This document shows, one piece after another, positions 33,483-47,700 of a DNA stretch of 64,000 bases. Made by a program: the position numbers and the translations under genes. Every line of letters begins with the position of its first letter. Position 1 is the stretch's first letter. Below the pieces are notes generated by a model. The model did no database searches. It worked only from the letters and a program-made list of their open reading frames with translations, and was not told where the DNA came from. The stretch spans positions 2,232,001-2,296,000 of the forward strand of contig NC_089561.1 in assembly GCF_040115645.1 (NCBI RefSeq). Reading direction: 5' to 3'. The DNA comes from Euwallacea fornicatus. Taxonomy: Eukaryota > Arthropoda > Insecta > Coleoptera > Curculionidae.

Positions 33483-36400
33483 ATGAGCACCAGAATATTC
33501 AAGCAGATACAGCAGAGCGCCGCTCTGGGCATCGAGACCACCGAAAATGCCGCCTATACGTAAGTATTTTTTGGTTCGGGGTTTGATGAAGATATTTGGA
33601 AAATTCGTTGGAAAATGCTAATCAATCGTCAAGGCCCTAGAGCGGAAACGGGATCAAGTTTTGCAGCATTTTAGGGACGCGAGCCAACTACAACGAAATT
33701 GTGCTTCTCGATGGAACTATGCGGCTGAGATGCTGAAGCACGACAAGAATTTAAATAGTTTATTTACAAATTCAACGAGTTTTTGCCGATTTTAAGTGCG
33801 CCAAGTGTGCTAGTAAAAACTGCACACACCCAGTACGGGCCTTAAGAGGGGGTCGGGAGGTGGCTCAAGGCGGCAAACCAGGAAGGACGGCGGACTTACT
33901 TGGTCGGCAGTTTTTCCGAGTATAGGAGAAAGTGGTTAAAAATTTCGCCAAGGGCGCAAGACTTGCTAACCTGAACTAACCTGCACGTATCACAACAATA
34001 TACCAAACTCGAAACCAGTCTTCATCAGTCTTGCGCAACAATAAATTAATTAGACAATTTGGAAACACACATAATAAGTTTCTACAATTGCGCATTCTTC
34101 AATTATATGGTTTTAATGTTTCCTTGTTGCACACCCATATGGGCTGCGCTTCGCTGGTCGTAGGAAACACAGAGAAAATCTATAGTCACTGGTTAAAAGT
34201 CTTGTGCTCAGGAGTGAAAAAATGACTTTAATATTATAGCACGCCGAAATTGTTTTATTTGTATTATTGTGTGGTTATATGATAATGGGGAATACTGCAA
34301 ATGTAACTTCGCCTTGCAGAAATTCGAATCAGAAAAATATTTCAACAGGGAATAACGGACGCCGGTAAGTGACTTCTACTACCTCGGGTAATCCGCAGGT
34401 GTCACGAATTTTACCTGAAGGGTTTGAAGTACAGATTTTCAGTAACAGTGATGACAAAAAAGACCGAATTCGAACTTCCAAAATGTTTGCAAAAATCGAA
34501 TTAACGTGTGGAGCTTCGCTCAGTTATGTGCAGCTTGAAAGAGCGCCAGCCCCTTTTAGGCGCGGTCCTACGGAGAGGTTCTCTTATCATGCAATTGTGT
34601 TTCCATAGCAAAACCACAGTAGCCGCCAAAACACTTTTTTATTCCAACCCCAAATTTCAATAGTTCATTAAGACGTTTTGTCCCTGATTTTCTTCCGAAA
34701 TTCAAGCTGCCAGCTGCTGACAACTAGAAAAGGTATTGGCGGAAGCAATCGGCCAAAAAACAATAATTTTATTGAAACACTTCCGAGAATTTAGTTGATA
34801 TTATCACACCTTAAATATTAAAGAAAATATCTCCATTTTTGCCCCTGCAAACTCTCATTTGCCGCCGCTTTGCATGGACCTATGACCCATATCTGACGTT
34901 AATTGCTGCTTACCATATAGCCCTCCCCTTCGAGTACACGCTCCTGAACCATTAAATTAAGATTGAATATACAACGTACGTCTACTAGCATTTAGAGCCT
35001 GTTTGACCACTTAGCGTAGAAGGATATATCCCAAGGCTTTTGTCTTCGTCTAACTTTATGTAATAAATAAAGGCGGCTATATTAGGCGGGGTTAGTGGCG
35101 CTGAACATGATTTGATGCCATAGGCCAGAGTGGGGGCAACTCTTATGTTTACTTTAATAGCATTCGCACGATTGTCCCAATTAAAAATAGAGCTTCCTTC
35201 GCAACAATGCTCTTGACAACATCTTGGATCATATTTGATTTTATGGTACATAAAGCGGCCCACGCCACTTGCTCTGCAGGAAATGGTCTTTAGGACACAA
35301 TTTATTTTGATTAAATGCGGCGAAACATTTCCTAAATACAGAGCGATCAAATAAAAAATTACGATCTTTTGAAAACACCCTGTATTTTTTAATTGCGGAA
35401 AAAATCCGTCCAGTACGTCCCTAGATATTGACTAAAGCCAATAAATTACATTACGTTTTTTTAAGGCATTTGAAAGATTTTCATAAACAGTTTACAGTAT
35501 TTTACCGCGGAAACTGACCACGTTAATGTGGACGTTAACGTGGACTTTGTGCTCACTGCACTCTGAGGAATCTACGGCAGCAATTCTATCCCACAAACCT
35601 AAGGTAATCATGATGTAATACTGCAAATCTGCGATTAGATTAGCTTGATGAAGATCGTTACTACGAATGTTTTCGGAATGAGATTTGAATTAGGCACATT
35701 GATCCTCAATTATCCTCACATACGCACTCACACATTACATCCGCCTACTGACCGTAGGCCACAAACAGCATAAAAACGAAAATGCGTTGCGTCACAAGGT
35801 TAACAGCTGATGGGACCTGACGCTCAGCGTCGCGACGCACGTCCTGAACCGTTCCCCCCCAAAAAAAAGGCAGGCGCACGCGTCAACACTGTAAGCAGGA
35901 AAATTTCCTGCCATCGCGTAATACTTTTTACTATTACTCGGCGATATTTTAAAAACGGACAAGGTGCGCTTGTAGTCACTCACTCACCGGCTCTGTAATT
36001 CCAGCTGTATCGTCACCACCAAAGAGGTGAAAGGGAAAAGAGTCGATTCAAAGTTGCAGAACGGCGTAGCTCTGGATAACGTTGTTATGGAGAAGGACAG
36101 GCTGGGACAGTGGGGAAATGGGGACTACTTTGTTCCTGGATCGGAGAGCGGCTTGGACCGGCTGAAAAATCCTGGATTAAATAAGGTCAGTTTCAATGTT
36201 ATTTCACATATCACATGTATTGCAACAATCATAGCAATAATCGTCTAGTGTAAGCTTGAATTGCATCATTCAGAAATTTTTATTATGACTGCAATAATTG
36301 ATGACTATGAAATAATCAATGACAGCTGCAGCATTGTTAATCCACGTTATTGACATTAACTTTTCTGCCGCCATTGTATCAAGATTGGGACGTACGTACG

Positions 36401-39400
36401 TGAAAAAGTCCGCAACGACCCTTCCTAGTATTATTCCGAAAATCTAAATCAGTCATTCATAACGTTTCATACGCAATAACAGCGATGAGAATCCGGTCCT
36501 GACGTCACACATGAGCATGGAACCCAACGTGAAAGGTGTAATATACTGAGAACTACAAAATCATTCGGTTGACCTTAGCGCGGCCCAGAAGGTGATTAGC
36601 AGATTTATTATAATTAAGAAAACACATGAGGAACATTTGCTAATTGTCACGTCAAGACTTGTAAGGCAACAAAACAATTACCTGGCTGCTTAATGTGTAA
36701 TAATTAAATTAATTACGTAGAGATTGTTATGTGGTAGCGCTCTTAAAACCTGGGTCCACATTCCCCTCGTTGCTATGGGTTATACTTTATAGGCAGACTT
36801 GAAATATTAAGTACGTACGTTGGAATCAATCAATCTGGCTGTAAAGTGTAAAACCATGAGATTATCATAAGACTAGCTGTCACCTTGTCGATTCAGTAGA
36901 GTTCAGATTAAAAAGGACAATGACAAAAATACGCGTAATTTTGCATCAGTTTGTAAGCATGATAATTATGGGTTTAGAGTGAACTTTATTCCTAAATTGC
37001 TGTTGTATGTGCTTCGAAATATTATACATAACTTGAACTTTGCACTGAAGGTAATCTCAAGATGCTCCAGAACACTTGAAAATAGGAACGAAAATGCAAA
37101 TACGATACGCTTCATGACTAATGTGAATCCCAAAGCTCGCAGTTCTATAGCTAGATGAAACCTTGTTATACATTTGCCAGCGATTTCTTTTAATTCGTTG
37201 GTCATTATCATCTTGCTGGCCTTAAGCAGCACATCATTATCCTCGATTTACACATTCACTGGCAACCCTTTTACCCAATGAAAGTATGCGTCTTTGTTAA
37301 CATTCGCCTATTTATGCTTATATGTTACATGTGCGAAGGCCAAAGATTGCAATTTTTGTCTATCTAATAAACGCACTAAATTGTCTTTATTCAACTGGAA
37401 ATTGCCGGTTATAAGGAATTCATTTAGTTACTGTTTTGTTTATGCAGATTTTTCAGACAAAACAGGCGTTTCGCCCCAGGATATTGTAATTGATAAAGTA
37501 TCGTGTAGACACCGACCGCAGGTCAAATGTGTAAGTCCGAGAATCGCAAATCGTTATAAGCCGAGCAAAGGTTCTTTAGAATTACAATAATTTATTGGCA
37601 GATTGATGTAATTCTATTGTAATTGAGTCATTCACGGTGGATCCTTTGTTAAGCGTCTTCATTTAGCAGCGAACATCTCACTTTGCATTGCTCTTCATCA
37701 TAGGGGAGGCAGACGCGTTGTTGCATTATGTAATGGGTCCAATATTTGGGAAACTCAAAGAAACGAATTAGGAACAGCACACCGTTTTTACATTCAACCA
37801 TAGACAGGCTTCCCTTTTGCGCAATGTGGGGTATACTTGCGTGAAAAGTCCGCGATTTAAACTATCGATTGACCGCCTAATATTATCATAGTAGGGCACC
37901 AAAAATGCCTCTCCAAGGACCATTGCCGCCCTCATTTCCCTCAGTCATGCGTTTAATTTCATTTGATGTAACATGACAGACTTGTGGTGGGATTTGGTGC
38001 CAAAAGTCGGGTTCGAAGTGCCTATCCCTGAAAATCTAGGGGACGTTCTTGGCAGGGTAAATATACCACGAACGAAACTCGTAATTTTCTAACCATCGCA
38101 CCATACGTATTTTTGTATTATTTACACATACAGAAACCCACATGTGTCTGCTATCAGTAATGTTTATACGACTGTCTTGTGATCTTTGTTTATAAACATT
38201 CATAAATTATATAACACGAAACGTATACAGATTCTTTTCCAACCCTTTTTTGCATGTTTGAGACACATTGTTCGTTTTTTCTTTTATTTGTTTTTGTAAT
38301 AACGCGCCATAGACTAGAAGAGGTTGTTGGGGCGGTGAAAGTGGACACTATGCTCAGGCAAAACTACCTGAGAAACCTCTTAAGGTTTTCAGAACTCTTT
38401 CTTTCATTCTGAAAATGATGACTGATATGCCACCAAAATGTCAAGAAAATCTTTTCTTGACATTTTGGAGCCATTAGTCAAAGACAAATACTGTTCTTGG
38501 TTAATTTTAACTAGGCACAGTGTGCAATTCCACCACTCCAATAACTGTTTCAGGAACGCGAGTAATTTCCCAAAAGAAAATCAAAGATAGAATCCTATAT
38601 GTGGTTTCAAATGATGCGCATAAAATTCACTTCAACAGGGTTTGGCATTTACCTTTGAAGAGCGACAAGCCCTGGGCATCCATGGTCTATTACCACCTCG
38701 TGTGAAGACTCAGGAAGAACAGGTGCAACATTGCAAAGTATGTCTGGATAGACTCGATGATCCTCTCAACAAATATCTCTTCCTTATGGGATTATTGGTA
38801 AGTCTTTCCCTGTAGTAGAAAAACATAGTATTAATCTCCAAATCACATTCTTGGCCTCAGGACCGCAATGAAAAGCTGTTCTACAGATTTGCCAGGGAGT
38901 ATGTTCATGATATCATGCCCATAGTGTACACACCAGTTGTCGGACTTGCATGTCAAAACTTCGGCTTAGTATTCAGGAGGCCCAGGGGACTTTTCATAAC
39001 GATTTACGATAAAGGACACGTCTATGAAGTAATCAAAAATTGGTGAGTGAGTTCAATCTCTCTATTACCAAAAAAAGCAGCAAACGCTCTACTTTTTTCA
39101 GGCCATCTACAGATGTAAGAGTGGTAGTGGTAACAGATGGTGAACGTATTCTAGGTCTGGGAGATTTAGGTGCTTGTGGCATGGGAATTCCCATTGGCAA
39201 GTTGGCCTTATACACCGCTCTGGCAGGCATAAAACCGCACCAGTGTTTGCCCATTACCATCGATGTGGGCACTAACAACGAGCAATATTTGAGCGATCCT
39301 TTATATATCGGGTTGAGGCAGAGAAGAGTTAGAGGTACGTAACTGAATGGAGTAATAGATATCAAAAACTCTCTTAGACATCAAAGAACGGTTTAAATGC

Positions 39401-40869
39401 AAAAGTAAAATTAAAGTAATTTAAATATATGAGACGGGGGGAGAGGTATAAGCTGGACATAATATGAAACATACGGGATGGCTCAAAGAAGTTCATTTGA
39501 ATTCAACTTCTTCCATCTAATATTATTTATTCTAATTTTTCCTATTCTATTGTATATAGGTCAGGAATATGACGATCTGATAGAAGAATTCATGCAAGCT
39601 GTGGTGCATCGTTACGGCCAGAATTGTCTCGTCCAATACGAGGATTTTGGTAACTCGAACGCCTTCCGTTTACTGGAAAAATACAGACATAGCTATTGCA
39701 CTTTCAACGATGATATTCAGGTTGTTTCCGTTATTAATAAGTTTCCAAAAAATTAATTGTTGCCTTAGGGAACTGCCAGTGTTGCTGTGGCCGGCCTATT
39801 GGCTTCATTGAAAATAACCAAGAAAAGACTGAGCGACAATGTGCTGGTGTTCCAGGGTGCTGGAGAAGCCAATTTGGGAATCGCACAATTGTGTGTTATG
39901 GCCATGGTCGATGAAGGTATGTACTGATTTTGTCTATTTTTATAAGAAGGTGACTAATTTCGTTGTACAGGTACTAGTGAGGAGGAGGCGAAAAGCAAAA
40001 TTTGGATGGTTGACTCAAAGGGGCTCATCGTGAAAGATCGTCCAGATGGGGGTATATCTGAACATAAGGCGCCTTACGCACAAAAGCACGCTCCTATCAA
40101 AACTCTTACTGAAGTTGTAAAGACGGTTAAACCATCGATTTTGGTCGGCGCTGCTGCTATAGCTGGGGCATTTTCCGAAGAAATTCTTAGAGAAATGGCG
40201 AAGAACAACAAGCAGCCCGTTATTTTCGCTTTGAGCAATCCCACAAGCAAGGCTGAATGCACTGCCGAACAGGCCTATAACTTTACAAATGTAAATAGTG
40301 GCTTACTTAAAACAATAAATGTAATTTTTAATCATTTTTCTTGACAGGGAACCTGTGTGTTTGCTAGTGGCAGCCCATTTGATCCTGTAACTGTGAATGG
40401 CAAGAAGCACTGTCCAGGACAAGGTAATAACGCCTATATTTTTCCAGGAGTTGGGCTAGGAGTAATGTGTGCCGGAATCAAAACTATTGGAGAGGATCAT
40501 TTCCTTATGGCCGCACAAGTAACAATTTTCTATTTTGGGTGGAATGTATTTCTAAGCAGCTTTTTTCTCATTAAGGCGCTATCTGAAATGGTAACTGAAC
40601 AAGATCTGGAGAAAGGCAGCATCTACCCATCTCTATCTAGGGTGACTGAGTGCTCCATCAGGATTGCCACGAATCTTGTTGAATACGCCTATAAAGAAGG
40701 TTTAACTAATATCCCTAATAATGCAGTAAATGCATTTGTAATTTTTTTTTCAGGAAATGCCTCGATTTTTCCAGAACCTCAAGACAAAGAGGCGTTTGTT
40801 CGGGCCCAAATGTACACCACCGACTACGTTCCAGCACTGCCTAGTATATATTCTTACCCCAAATTGTAA
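33483..40869 (+). CDS. NADP-dependent malic enzyme
   Basis: Oxidative decarboxylation of malate to pyruvate, yielding NADPH. Exons: 33483-33559, 36005-36185, 38639-38797, 38861-39042, 39102-39334, 39560-39720, 39769-39916, 39971-40290, 40348-40518, 40576-40699, 40754-40869; 623 residues. Family blocks: FTFEERQALGIHGLLPP, DRNEKLFYR, IMPIVYTPVVGLACQ (catalytic Tyr), GERILGLGDLGACGMGIPIGKLALYTA (catalytic Lys), QYEDFGNSNAFRLL, CTFNDDIQGTASVAVAG (metal-binding Asp), VFQGAGEANLGIA (second nucleotide-binding fold), LSNPTSKAECTAEQAY, FASGSPFDPV, PGQGNNAYIFPG. It ends FPEPQDKEAFVRAQMYTTDY. An ATG at 33369 in the same frame would add 38 residues; 33483 was chosen for its better context (AAAAATGAG). 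The donor after AAAGAAG at 40699 was preferred to one further on because it alone keeps the frame into the last exon. Whether the product is cytosolic or mitochondrial is not settled. Confidence 0.94.
34285..34364 (+). CDS. Alternative first coding exon of malic enzyme
   Basis: An ATG opens 26 codons (MGNTANVTSPCRNSNQKN..) and ends in CG before a strong donor GTAAGT. It ends in the same phase as the exon at 33483-33559 and can join 36005 to read ..GRRCIVTTKEVKG. The start MGNTANV resembles an N-myristoylation-type N-terminus (Met-Gly with small residues), which is an inference only. No transcript data are available. Confidence 0.55.
34365..36004. other. Malic enzyme intron: nothing coding recognised
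   Basis: Intron sequence with one inverted transposon end motif (ACACCCTGTATTT near 35375). Apparent open frames on either strand have no splice context or family similarity. Confidence 0.4.
36500..36507. promoter_or_regulatory. CRE-like palindrome in malic enzyme intron
   Basis: Perfect TGACGTCA, the consensus for CREB/ATF factors, 315 bases downstream of the exon ending at 36185. A possible internal promoter element for downstream first exons. Chance occurrence cannot be excluded. Confidence 0.3.
37973..38056 (+). CDS. Possible further first exon of malic enzyme
   Basis: ATG followed by 28 codons (MTDLWWDLVPKVGFEVP..GDVLGR), then GTAAAT. The phase is zero, exactly as needed to join GLAFTFEERQ at 38639. 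The joint ..VLGR-GLAFT would replace the N-terminal region encoded by the upstream exons. I recognise no homologue, and the phase match alone has about a one in three chance of occurring randomly. Confidence 0.3.
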
Positions 40870-41724
40870 TTTTATCATCAATCTTTTAGGTGACTTGTTG
40901 CCCTGGAAGTTGTAACTTACCTGTGCATATAGAATTAACAATAAATCTTATATGTTTTACTTTTAATAATAAAGGGGCTGTGCCTGTTTTCTTTTATATT
41001 ATATGAATTTTCTTGCAAATTATGGTTTAATATATGTAGGTTTATAACGTTTTAAGACACTTATTATTTGGAACAATAATTACCCTTAACATCTTTTAGA
41101 TTAAGTGGAAAAGTAATTGCAAACTATTTTTGTTGAATAACTGTTGGTCTTTAGGATCTAAATTGAGTGATTATTAAATGGATGTTGTTTCAAAAACAAA
41201 CTTATAGTTATCTTTTTTACCTCGGATTTGGAAAGAAACAAACAATTTGGAAAAGCATTGAAAACTTAAAGATCTTTCGGTAGCTCCAAGTATGTCCGAA
41301 ATAGTATTGTTTCAGAAATACAGGTTGTTAAAAGAACCTTGGCATTTTGAAAAAAATCAGACTCGTGTATCCTAGTTGATAGTAGCCACTGAACCATTTT
41401 CATAGATTTTATAGATTTAATTATTTCTTATCCACTTTTTTGGTTTATGGAAAGTTAGTTGGAAGGTTTAATGTTAAAAAAAAAGTCAATTTTACTGATA
41501 TTATTAAATCGTCAATATTAAAAACCACATGGCAATATTTCAATGATCGAACGCAAAGCGACTAGCACTATAATAATCATTCAAATTCATCATACACAAA
41601 TTAAAAATGCTCCACAATAATAGCAAAAATTACACTCACAATAATTATTCATATTGGAAAAATTTGTCATAATATGCAATGATATCACGCAATTAATAGT
41701 TACTTTTCTGCAGATTGCAACATC
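40870..41724. other. Intergenic region between malic enzyme and Drosha 3' ends
   Basis: The two genes converge here. AATAAA at 40940-40945, about 70 bases after the malic enzyme stop, is its probable poly(A) signal. The rest is AT-rich and presumably contains the Drosha 3' untranslated region. Confidence 0.5.
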
Positions 41725-44700
41725 TTATTTAAATCGACTAGAAGACCCTTCCCTTTTCGTAACCATATCGTTGTCAACCAACTTTTCGTTACGCGCAACT
41801 AACCTCCCAAAATTTGTCTTTTGAGGCATATTTCTGCTACCTGAGGTCTTTCTATTTTTCCTGTCGGATTTAACCGACCTCACAGTGCTTGTGGTGGTTG
41901 TTGAACCATCAGAGTCCGTGCCATCCTCGTTATAACTACTAGATGGAGTGACAGAACGAATGGAAGATCTTGATTTTGATGTTCTTCTAATAAACAAATA
42001 TTTTTAAATATCTCTGTTTAATTTATAATTAGTATTGACGTACCTAGAAGATTTCCGTCTATCTTCACCTTTGCGTCCAGCAGGACTCTTTGACCTAAAT
42101 CTACGCCTCGAATAGCTCTCCGGTGATTTCGTGTCTCTTTCCTTGCTGATAGACTTATTCTTCCTCTGCCGTCGCATACTTTTCACTATAACTCTTTTCT
42201 GATGATCCAGCTGTGGAAAGAGGTCTAAACGGCAGAATATTAAATATGTTGTTTATTACAGGCAATTTATTTACCGTGCGAAATTTCCAATGCTTTTTTA
42301 GCAGCATTCATTTCAGCCTCCTGAATGCTGTGCCCCATTGCACTTGCCAATCTTTTTGCCCTAAAATATACTGCCACTCTATAGACCCTTGTGTTTGTTG
42401 GACCTTTGCACTCAATAACTCTAAAATATTGTCATGAAAGTGATATGTTAAGAAATATGTTTTATAGCATGTACTTGTAAACCGGTATATCAGGTTCTCC
42501 TCCATCCATGGTTCGCAGAGTGAGACAACACTGTTGCAACTTGGATTTTGGGTCGTTCCAGTCTTGGTTCATTATAAAATCTTGCAGCCTGGGAAATAAG
42601 GTGACTTGACAGAAAAGTTCACAGTATTCCATGCCCTAAAACAATCAATTCAAGTGTCCGACTTAACCTTCGATGTTGGTCTACCTGGTCGACATACAGA
42701 GCCCCAATAAAAGCCTCCAGAAGATCGGCCCTATCTTTGGTTTTAAGCTCCGGTTTCGGATTACTGTAAAGCGCATATTGAGCCATTCCCAAATCATCAC
42801 ACACCACTGCTTGAGTTCTGTTGTTTACAAGAGAACTCCTCAATAGCTATAACAGAGCTATATAAGTCTAGCGCTCTTTTACCCACTTTCCAACATACAG
42901 ATAAATGCCCTTCATGATGTTCAGGGAAATATCTATAGAGATATTCAGACGCGATCAGTTGCAATACTGTATCCCCCAAGAATTCCAATCTTTGATTGGA
43001 CCCCATAGTCAAATTAGTGTACCCCACACTTCTGTCGGTGAAAGCTCTAGCCAACAGTCTTATATGATTAAACTCTACATTGATGCTTTTCTCGAACTCA
43101 GTTAGTTTGTGCAGGATATCAAATTTTTGAATGCAGTGACGATCGCCGGTCGGTTCTTGTTCTTGTAAAGGATGGGGCGGTAAGTTGACCCACACCTAAA
43201 AGGGGGGCAGACTCATCACGGATGCATTATTATGGCAACATTATCACTAACAACCAGCTCCTTGAATCTAGAGAGGAGAATTTTCTTGGAGACATTCTGC
43301 ATGTTTTCCTACTGCTGATTGAATTACTTTGACTTCATTCTGAGGGAACGATCTATTCTTTAGATTCAAGAATCTGGCAGATTGGCCACTTACAAAGGGC
43401 TGCAATGCCAGATTTAAAAGGCCCTTGCACACCCCACTCTCGCCCTCTCATAGAAATTCATTGATTTTGGAATAATTATTTTGCTACTATGTGAAACTCG
43501 ATGAATTTCAATGGGGGAAAAGGTGATCGTTGCGGATTAGTTTGAACTATGTGGTGGTTTTAATTTATTAAACCTCGGAACTTCTACGCAACTACACAAC
43601 ATCTCCCAATACCCTCCAAACTCACTACTTACATTCAACCCAACTACTCGAATTCCTAAAGGTGGTGTACACATGGCTGGCTTTAATTGAAACGCATGTG
43701 TACATTGTTACTATTATCCAATGTTACTCATGCTTTTCGGTGAAAAGCTCATCCATTTCACATCCGCAGCCGATCCATGTTTTTACCGATTAATTTTAAT
43801 TGAATAATTTCTCAAATATTACATGTGGCTAATGTTGAAGCGAAACGAAACTGTGAACCAAATAATAACAAGTCAGATTAATAGAACAACTCTTACTTTT
43901 AGTAAGTCGGGATCCTGCTTGAAGAGGGTGTTGGAAAAGACGCGATCTGCAACATCGATGCCTCCATCAAGGAACAACGCCCCCATAAGGGCCTCAAAAC
44001 AGTTGGCCATTGCATGTTTCAGCTCCAGATCATGGCACAAATCCGAGCCGTGCGCATAAAGCATGAATTGATCCAGTTTCAGCACCCTTGCCAGAATGGC
44101 CAGGTGTTGATTCTGAACTATCGCAGCTCTGCAAAGAGTGGGTGAAACCCTTCCTAGCTATGTTAAACTCAATACCTGTAGGTGGCCAAACCACCTTCCT
44201 CCAACTCCGGAAACGAGAAGAATAAATGTATGGATGACAAGAATTCAACCACCGCATCACCTAAAAATTCTAAACGTTCGTTGTGTGTTATGTTTGACTC
44301 AGTCTCTTCCTGTTTTCCGAAACGAGACATGATATTAATGAGCGTGTTTATCCCTGAAATTTAAGGGATTCAGAGATAGCACTATGCGAGAGAAGATCGG
44401 CTGTCGGACCTCTTTTCCTCGTATTCATATAGTGGATTCTCCTATCTCCATATTCCGGTTGTCGGATACCGCAATTAGTTAAAGTGTTGCGCGCGTGGTC
44501 TGGATTGGTCCCAAAGTTTTCCCTGTATGAAGGATGAGTTAAGGCTAGCTGCAGCAAGCCTCGATTTTTGAATTTATAATCCAATGAACCTTCCAGGATG
44601 TTCAGGGAATTGTGGAATCTCAGATGGCACACTAACACCGGCATTAGCATCGCATGTTGCACGATGTCGCACATGATACCTGAGAGAGGAAAAATCTTGT

Positions 44701-47700
44701 TTGCTTCATCGCTATCATCAGAACAAATTAATACCAGTTCTATAAAATCCCTCTGCGGAGACTGCTACAGTTACGTCCCGTTTCATTTGACCCTGCGTCC
44801 TCATTTCTTGCAGTTTATTTTCTTTCGCTTCCAGTTTCCTCTTATCATCGAAGGTCGGTTTCGACATGTTCGCAATGAGATGCCGGAACTTGACATACTC
44901 CCTCCAAGCCTTCTGATACTCCGGATTACCTGTGCCAGGAAGAAATTATTTGCTAAAATGTTGGAAACTGCAACATACAGCGACAGGGATTAAAGTTTAT
45001 TTGTTTCCAAGATGGACACGATCCAAGCAAGAGCACGCACAGTCACAACAAAACTATGGACCAAGACCGCATTTAGGCCCTCTTAATATGTAATAAAGGT
45101 TGATATGTGAGCCTATCGCTAAAATAATTCAATGAATCAAAAATTGAAATACGTGAGGATGTTAGAAACTTATAAACAGCAATAAATAATAATCAATAAA
45201 ATGTATGTAGGCGCGTACACAAACAGTGAGAATGATACTGATTACGACCCTATAAAACATTTTTGACGAAAAACTTATGGTACAAAGTCCTAAACTAACC
45301 ATCTGGCCTTTGTACAAATGCATTTTTCGGATGGTTAGAAATATGTTCAAAGAGTTTTATAATTGTTTTTTATAATCACAAAAATCGGTATCTACCTGGG
45401 GTCGGGTCTAAGGATTTTTTTCAGTTTTTCATGAAATTTCACTATTACTCCAATGATAAACCCGGTAGGTATATTTTTAAAAATAAAGAATTCCCGGTTT
45501 ACCTATATTTCCAAGTAGTACTTTCAAGAAATATAAAAATGTTTCACCTCAAAGCCGAAGGAAGTTTACTCAAAAATATACGAATTCTACCCATGATAAA
45601 TGTTTTAAAATAAGGAAAATGCTATAATGAGAAGTATTGACGACCACCCTATATTGATTCAAACACACACCTGCATAGCTTAACTGTGGAGGTCTGATTC
45701 CGAAGTGCACGATCTCAGGAAACTTAAAATCCCCCTCTTTTTGCAAGTCAATATTCCGATCGAGCTGATCCACCCTCACTGAGCAGGGTTTCTTTCCTGG
45801 GTAGTTAACAATCATCCCCTTCATTTCATCGGCAAAGTTTTGCCACTCATACTGGGACATTTTCACCATACTCCCAAGCTCCGTGCGTTGAATTAAAGGC
45901 ACTGAACTATCCAGTAAATATTTAAGAACTTCTTGCATGCAAAGTATCTCCTTGCCCCCGTCTGGCAATTCGCGTACAAATCGCGGCAGGAAATGGAATT
46001 GCGGACAGTGCTCGCTGTTCAATGATGTTACGATGTCTAAATCTACTAACTCCAATAGCTCCTTGAAGAGGAATATTGAGAATAAGTCAATTTCCGCTAT
46101 GGTGAAGTTCTCGGGGAATTTCTCTTCATAGTACAAAATAGTGTACTCGATGTTGAATCTTATGACTTTGCATGGGGGCAAATTGGGGAGGCGGGCGTGA
46201 GAAATAATAGAAAATCCCTCGAAAATATACTCGTGCTCGTCGTGTTGAATGATAGTGGGAGCTTTAATAAGAAAATTGGTTGGAGGTGAGATTATGATTC
46301 TGTAATGAAATAACTTCTCAGCATTATTGGCGTAAACAGAGCATCTAGGTATGGGCAATTCCCCTGGATAAATCCCATGTCGAATCCCAGATTTCCTGGA
46401 CTTCAAGGAACATCTACACAAGGGACCATCGTTCATCTCTCCAGGATCGTTAAACCACATCTCAGGATCTAATCGATCCGGGTGCTGTTGCTTTCTTTGA
46501 AGCTCCTCCATGCAATAATCTTCTTCATCAGTAAAACTATCATCAGAATCTGAGTCTGAGCTGCTGCTCACTTCAGTTTTGTGCTTACACATGCGTGTAC
46601 GAGTTTTTCTAGGAGGAGGCTCATACTTTGGCTTCAACATATTCACAGCCTCCGCTCTATTCACCAAAGTGTCGTCAAAAGCTTTACAAAGGGTAACTAG
46701 TTTCTCTGTCCCTTTAACCACACCAAATTTTGATTCATCTCGCTGATAGTACAGTTCTGCTGGAGTAGACCTCGTCCAAATTTGTTTCTCCAAGGATATT
46801 ATATCTTCATTTCTTTTCGCGTATTCTTCCAGCCGTTCGGTGATTTTCTGTTGGGTGTGGCAGTAATTGTTTTTCCATTGCTTAAGAATGGCATTTTTTT
46901 CACTTTGTAAAGCTTCAATTTCGCGTTCATTCTGTCTAGAAGGTTTACTTGACCAGGAAGATCTGTCTCGACTACGACTTCTAAAAATGTAAATGTGAAA
47001 AATACCTCTTCATTATTTTTTAATAACACTAATAAAATCCGCTTACCTGACTCGATTTCTCCATCTTGGTGGACTTCTACTTCTGAGTTTCTTGCTTAAA
47101 TCAGCATGACCTTGACCTTCCAGGCTTCTGCTTCTCCTATTTCTACCACTCCACCTGCTACTTCTACTCCTACTTCTATGCCTGCTCTTGCTACGGCTTC
47201 TATATCTTCTCGACCAGTTAGCTGAATTTACAACACTATTTGAACTACCTGATTCATTATAACTAGTAGAAGCTGAAACCTGTAGGACAAAATCTGGCAT
47301 AATGTTGTATCAACCGAATTGCTGGCAAAAGTTACTGAAGAAAAAATGGAAATCAAATAAACTTACATTGAAAGAACCACTAGCATTATCTGGTGTTGTT
47401 GATCCCTTATTACAAGGATTAGGAGCACAATTTAATTTGTAGTTTTGACTTGCAATTTGGTGATCTACTGGAAGTGGTCCATAGGGAGAAAGGGTATGAT
47501 TATAAAGAGCTGGTGGTGGTACACAGAACTGACTAGATGAGATATATCTTAAATAAAAGTTGTTATGATAAAAATTGTTCAATACGTGTCAGATCTTAAA
47601 TATTTATAGTAGGTTTAATGGTACTGAACTCATTTTTGCAATTTGAAGACTTGATATTTCAATTTTATTCGTTTATTGCTGAATGATTACTTAATGAGTT

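Noticed and set aside
40700..40753. Donor after NIPNNA at about 40725 for the malic enzyme penultimate exon
   Set aside because: It leaves the wrong phase for the last exon. Splicing at 40699 gives KEG-NASIFPEPQ in frame.
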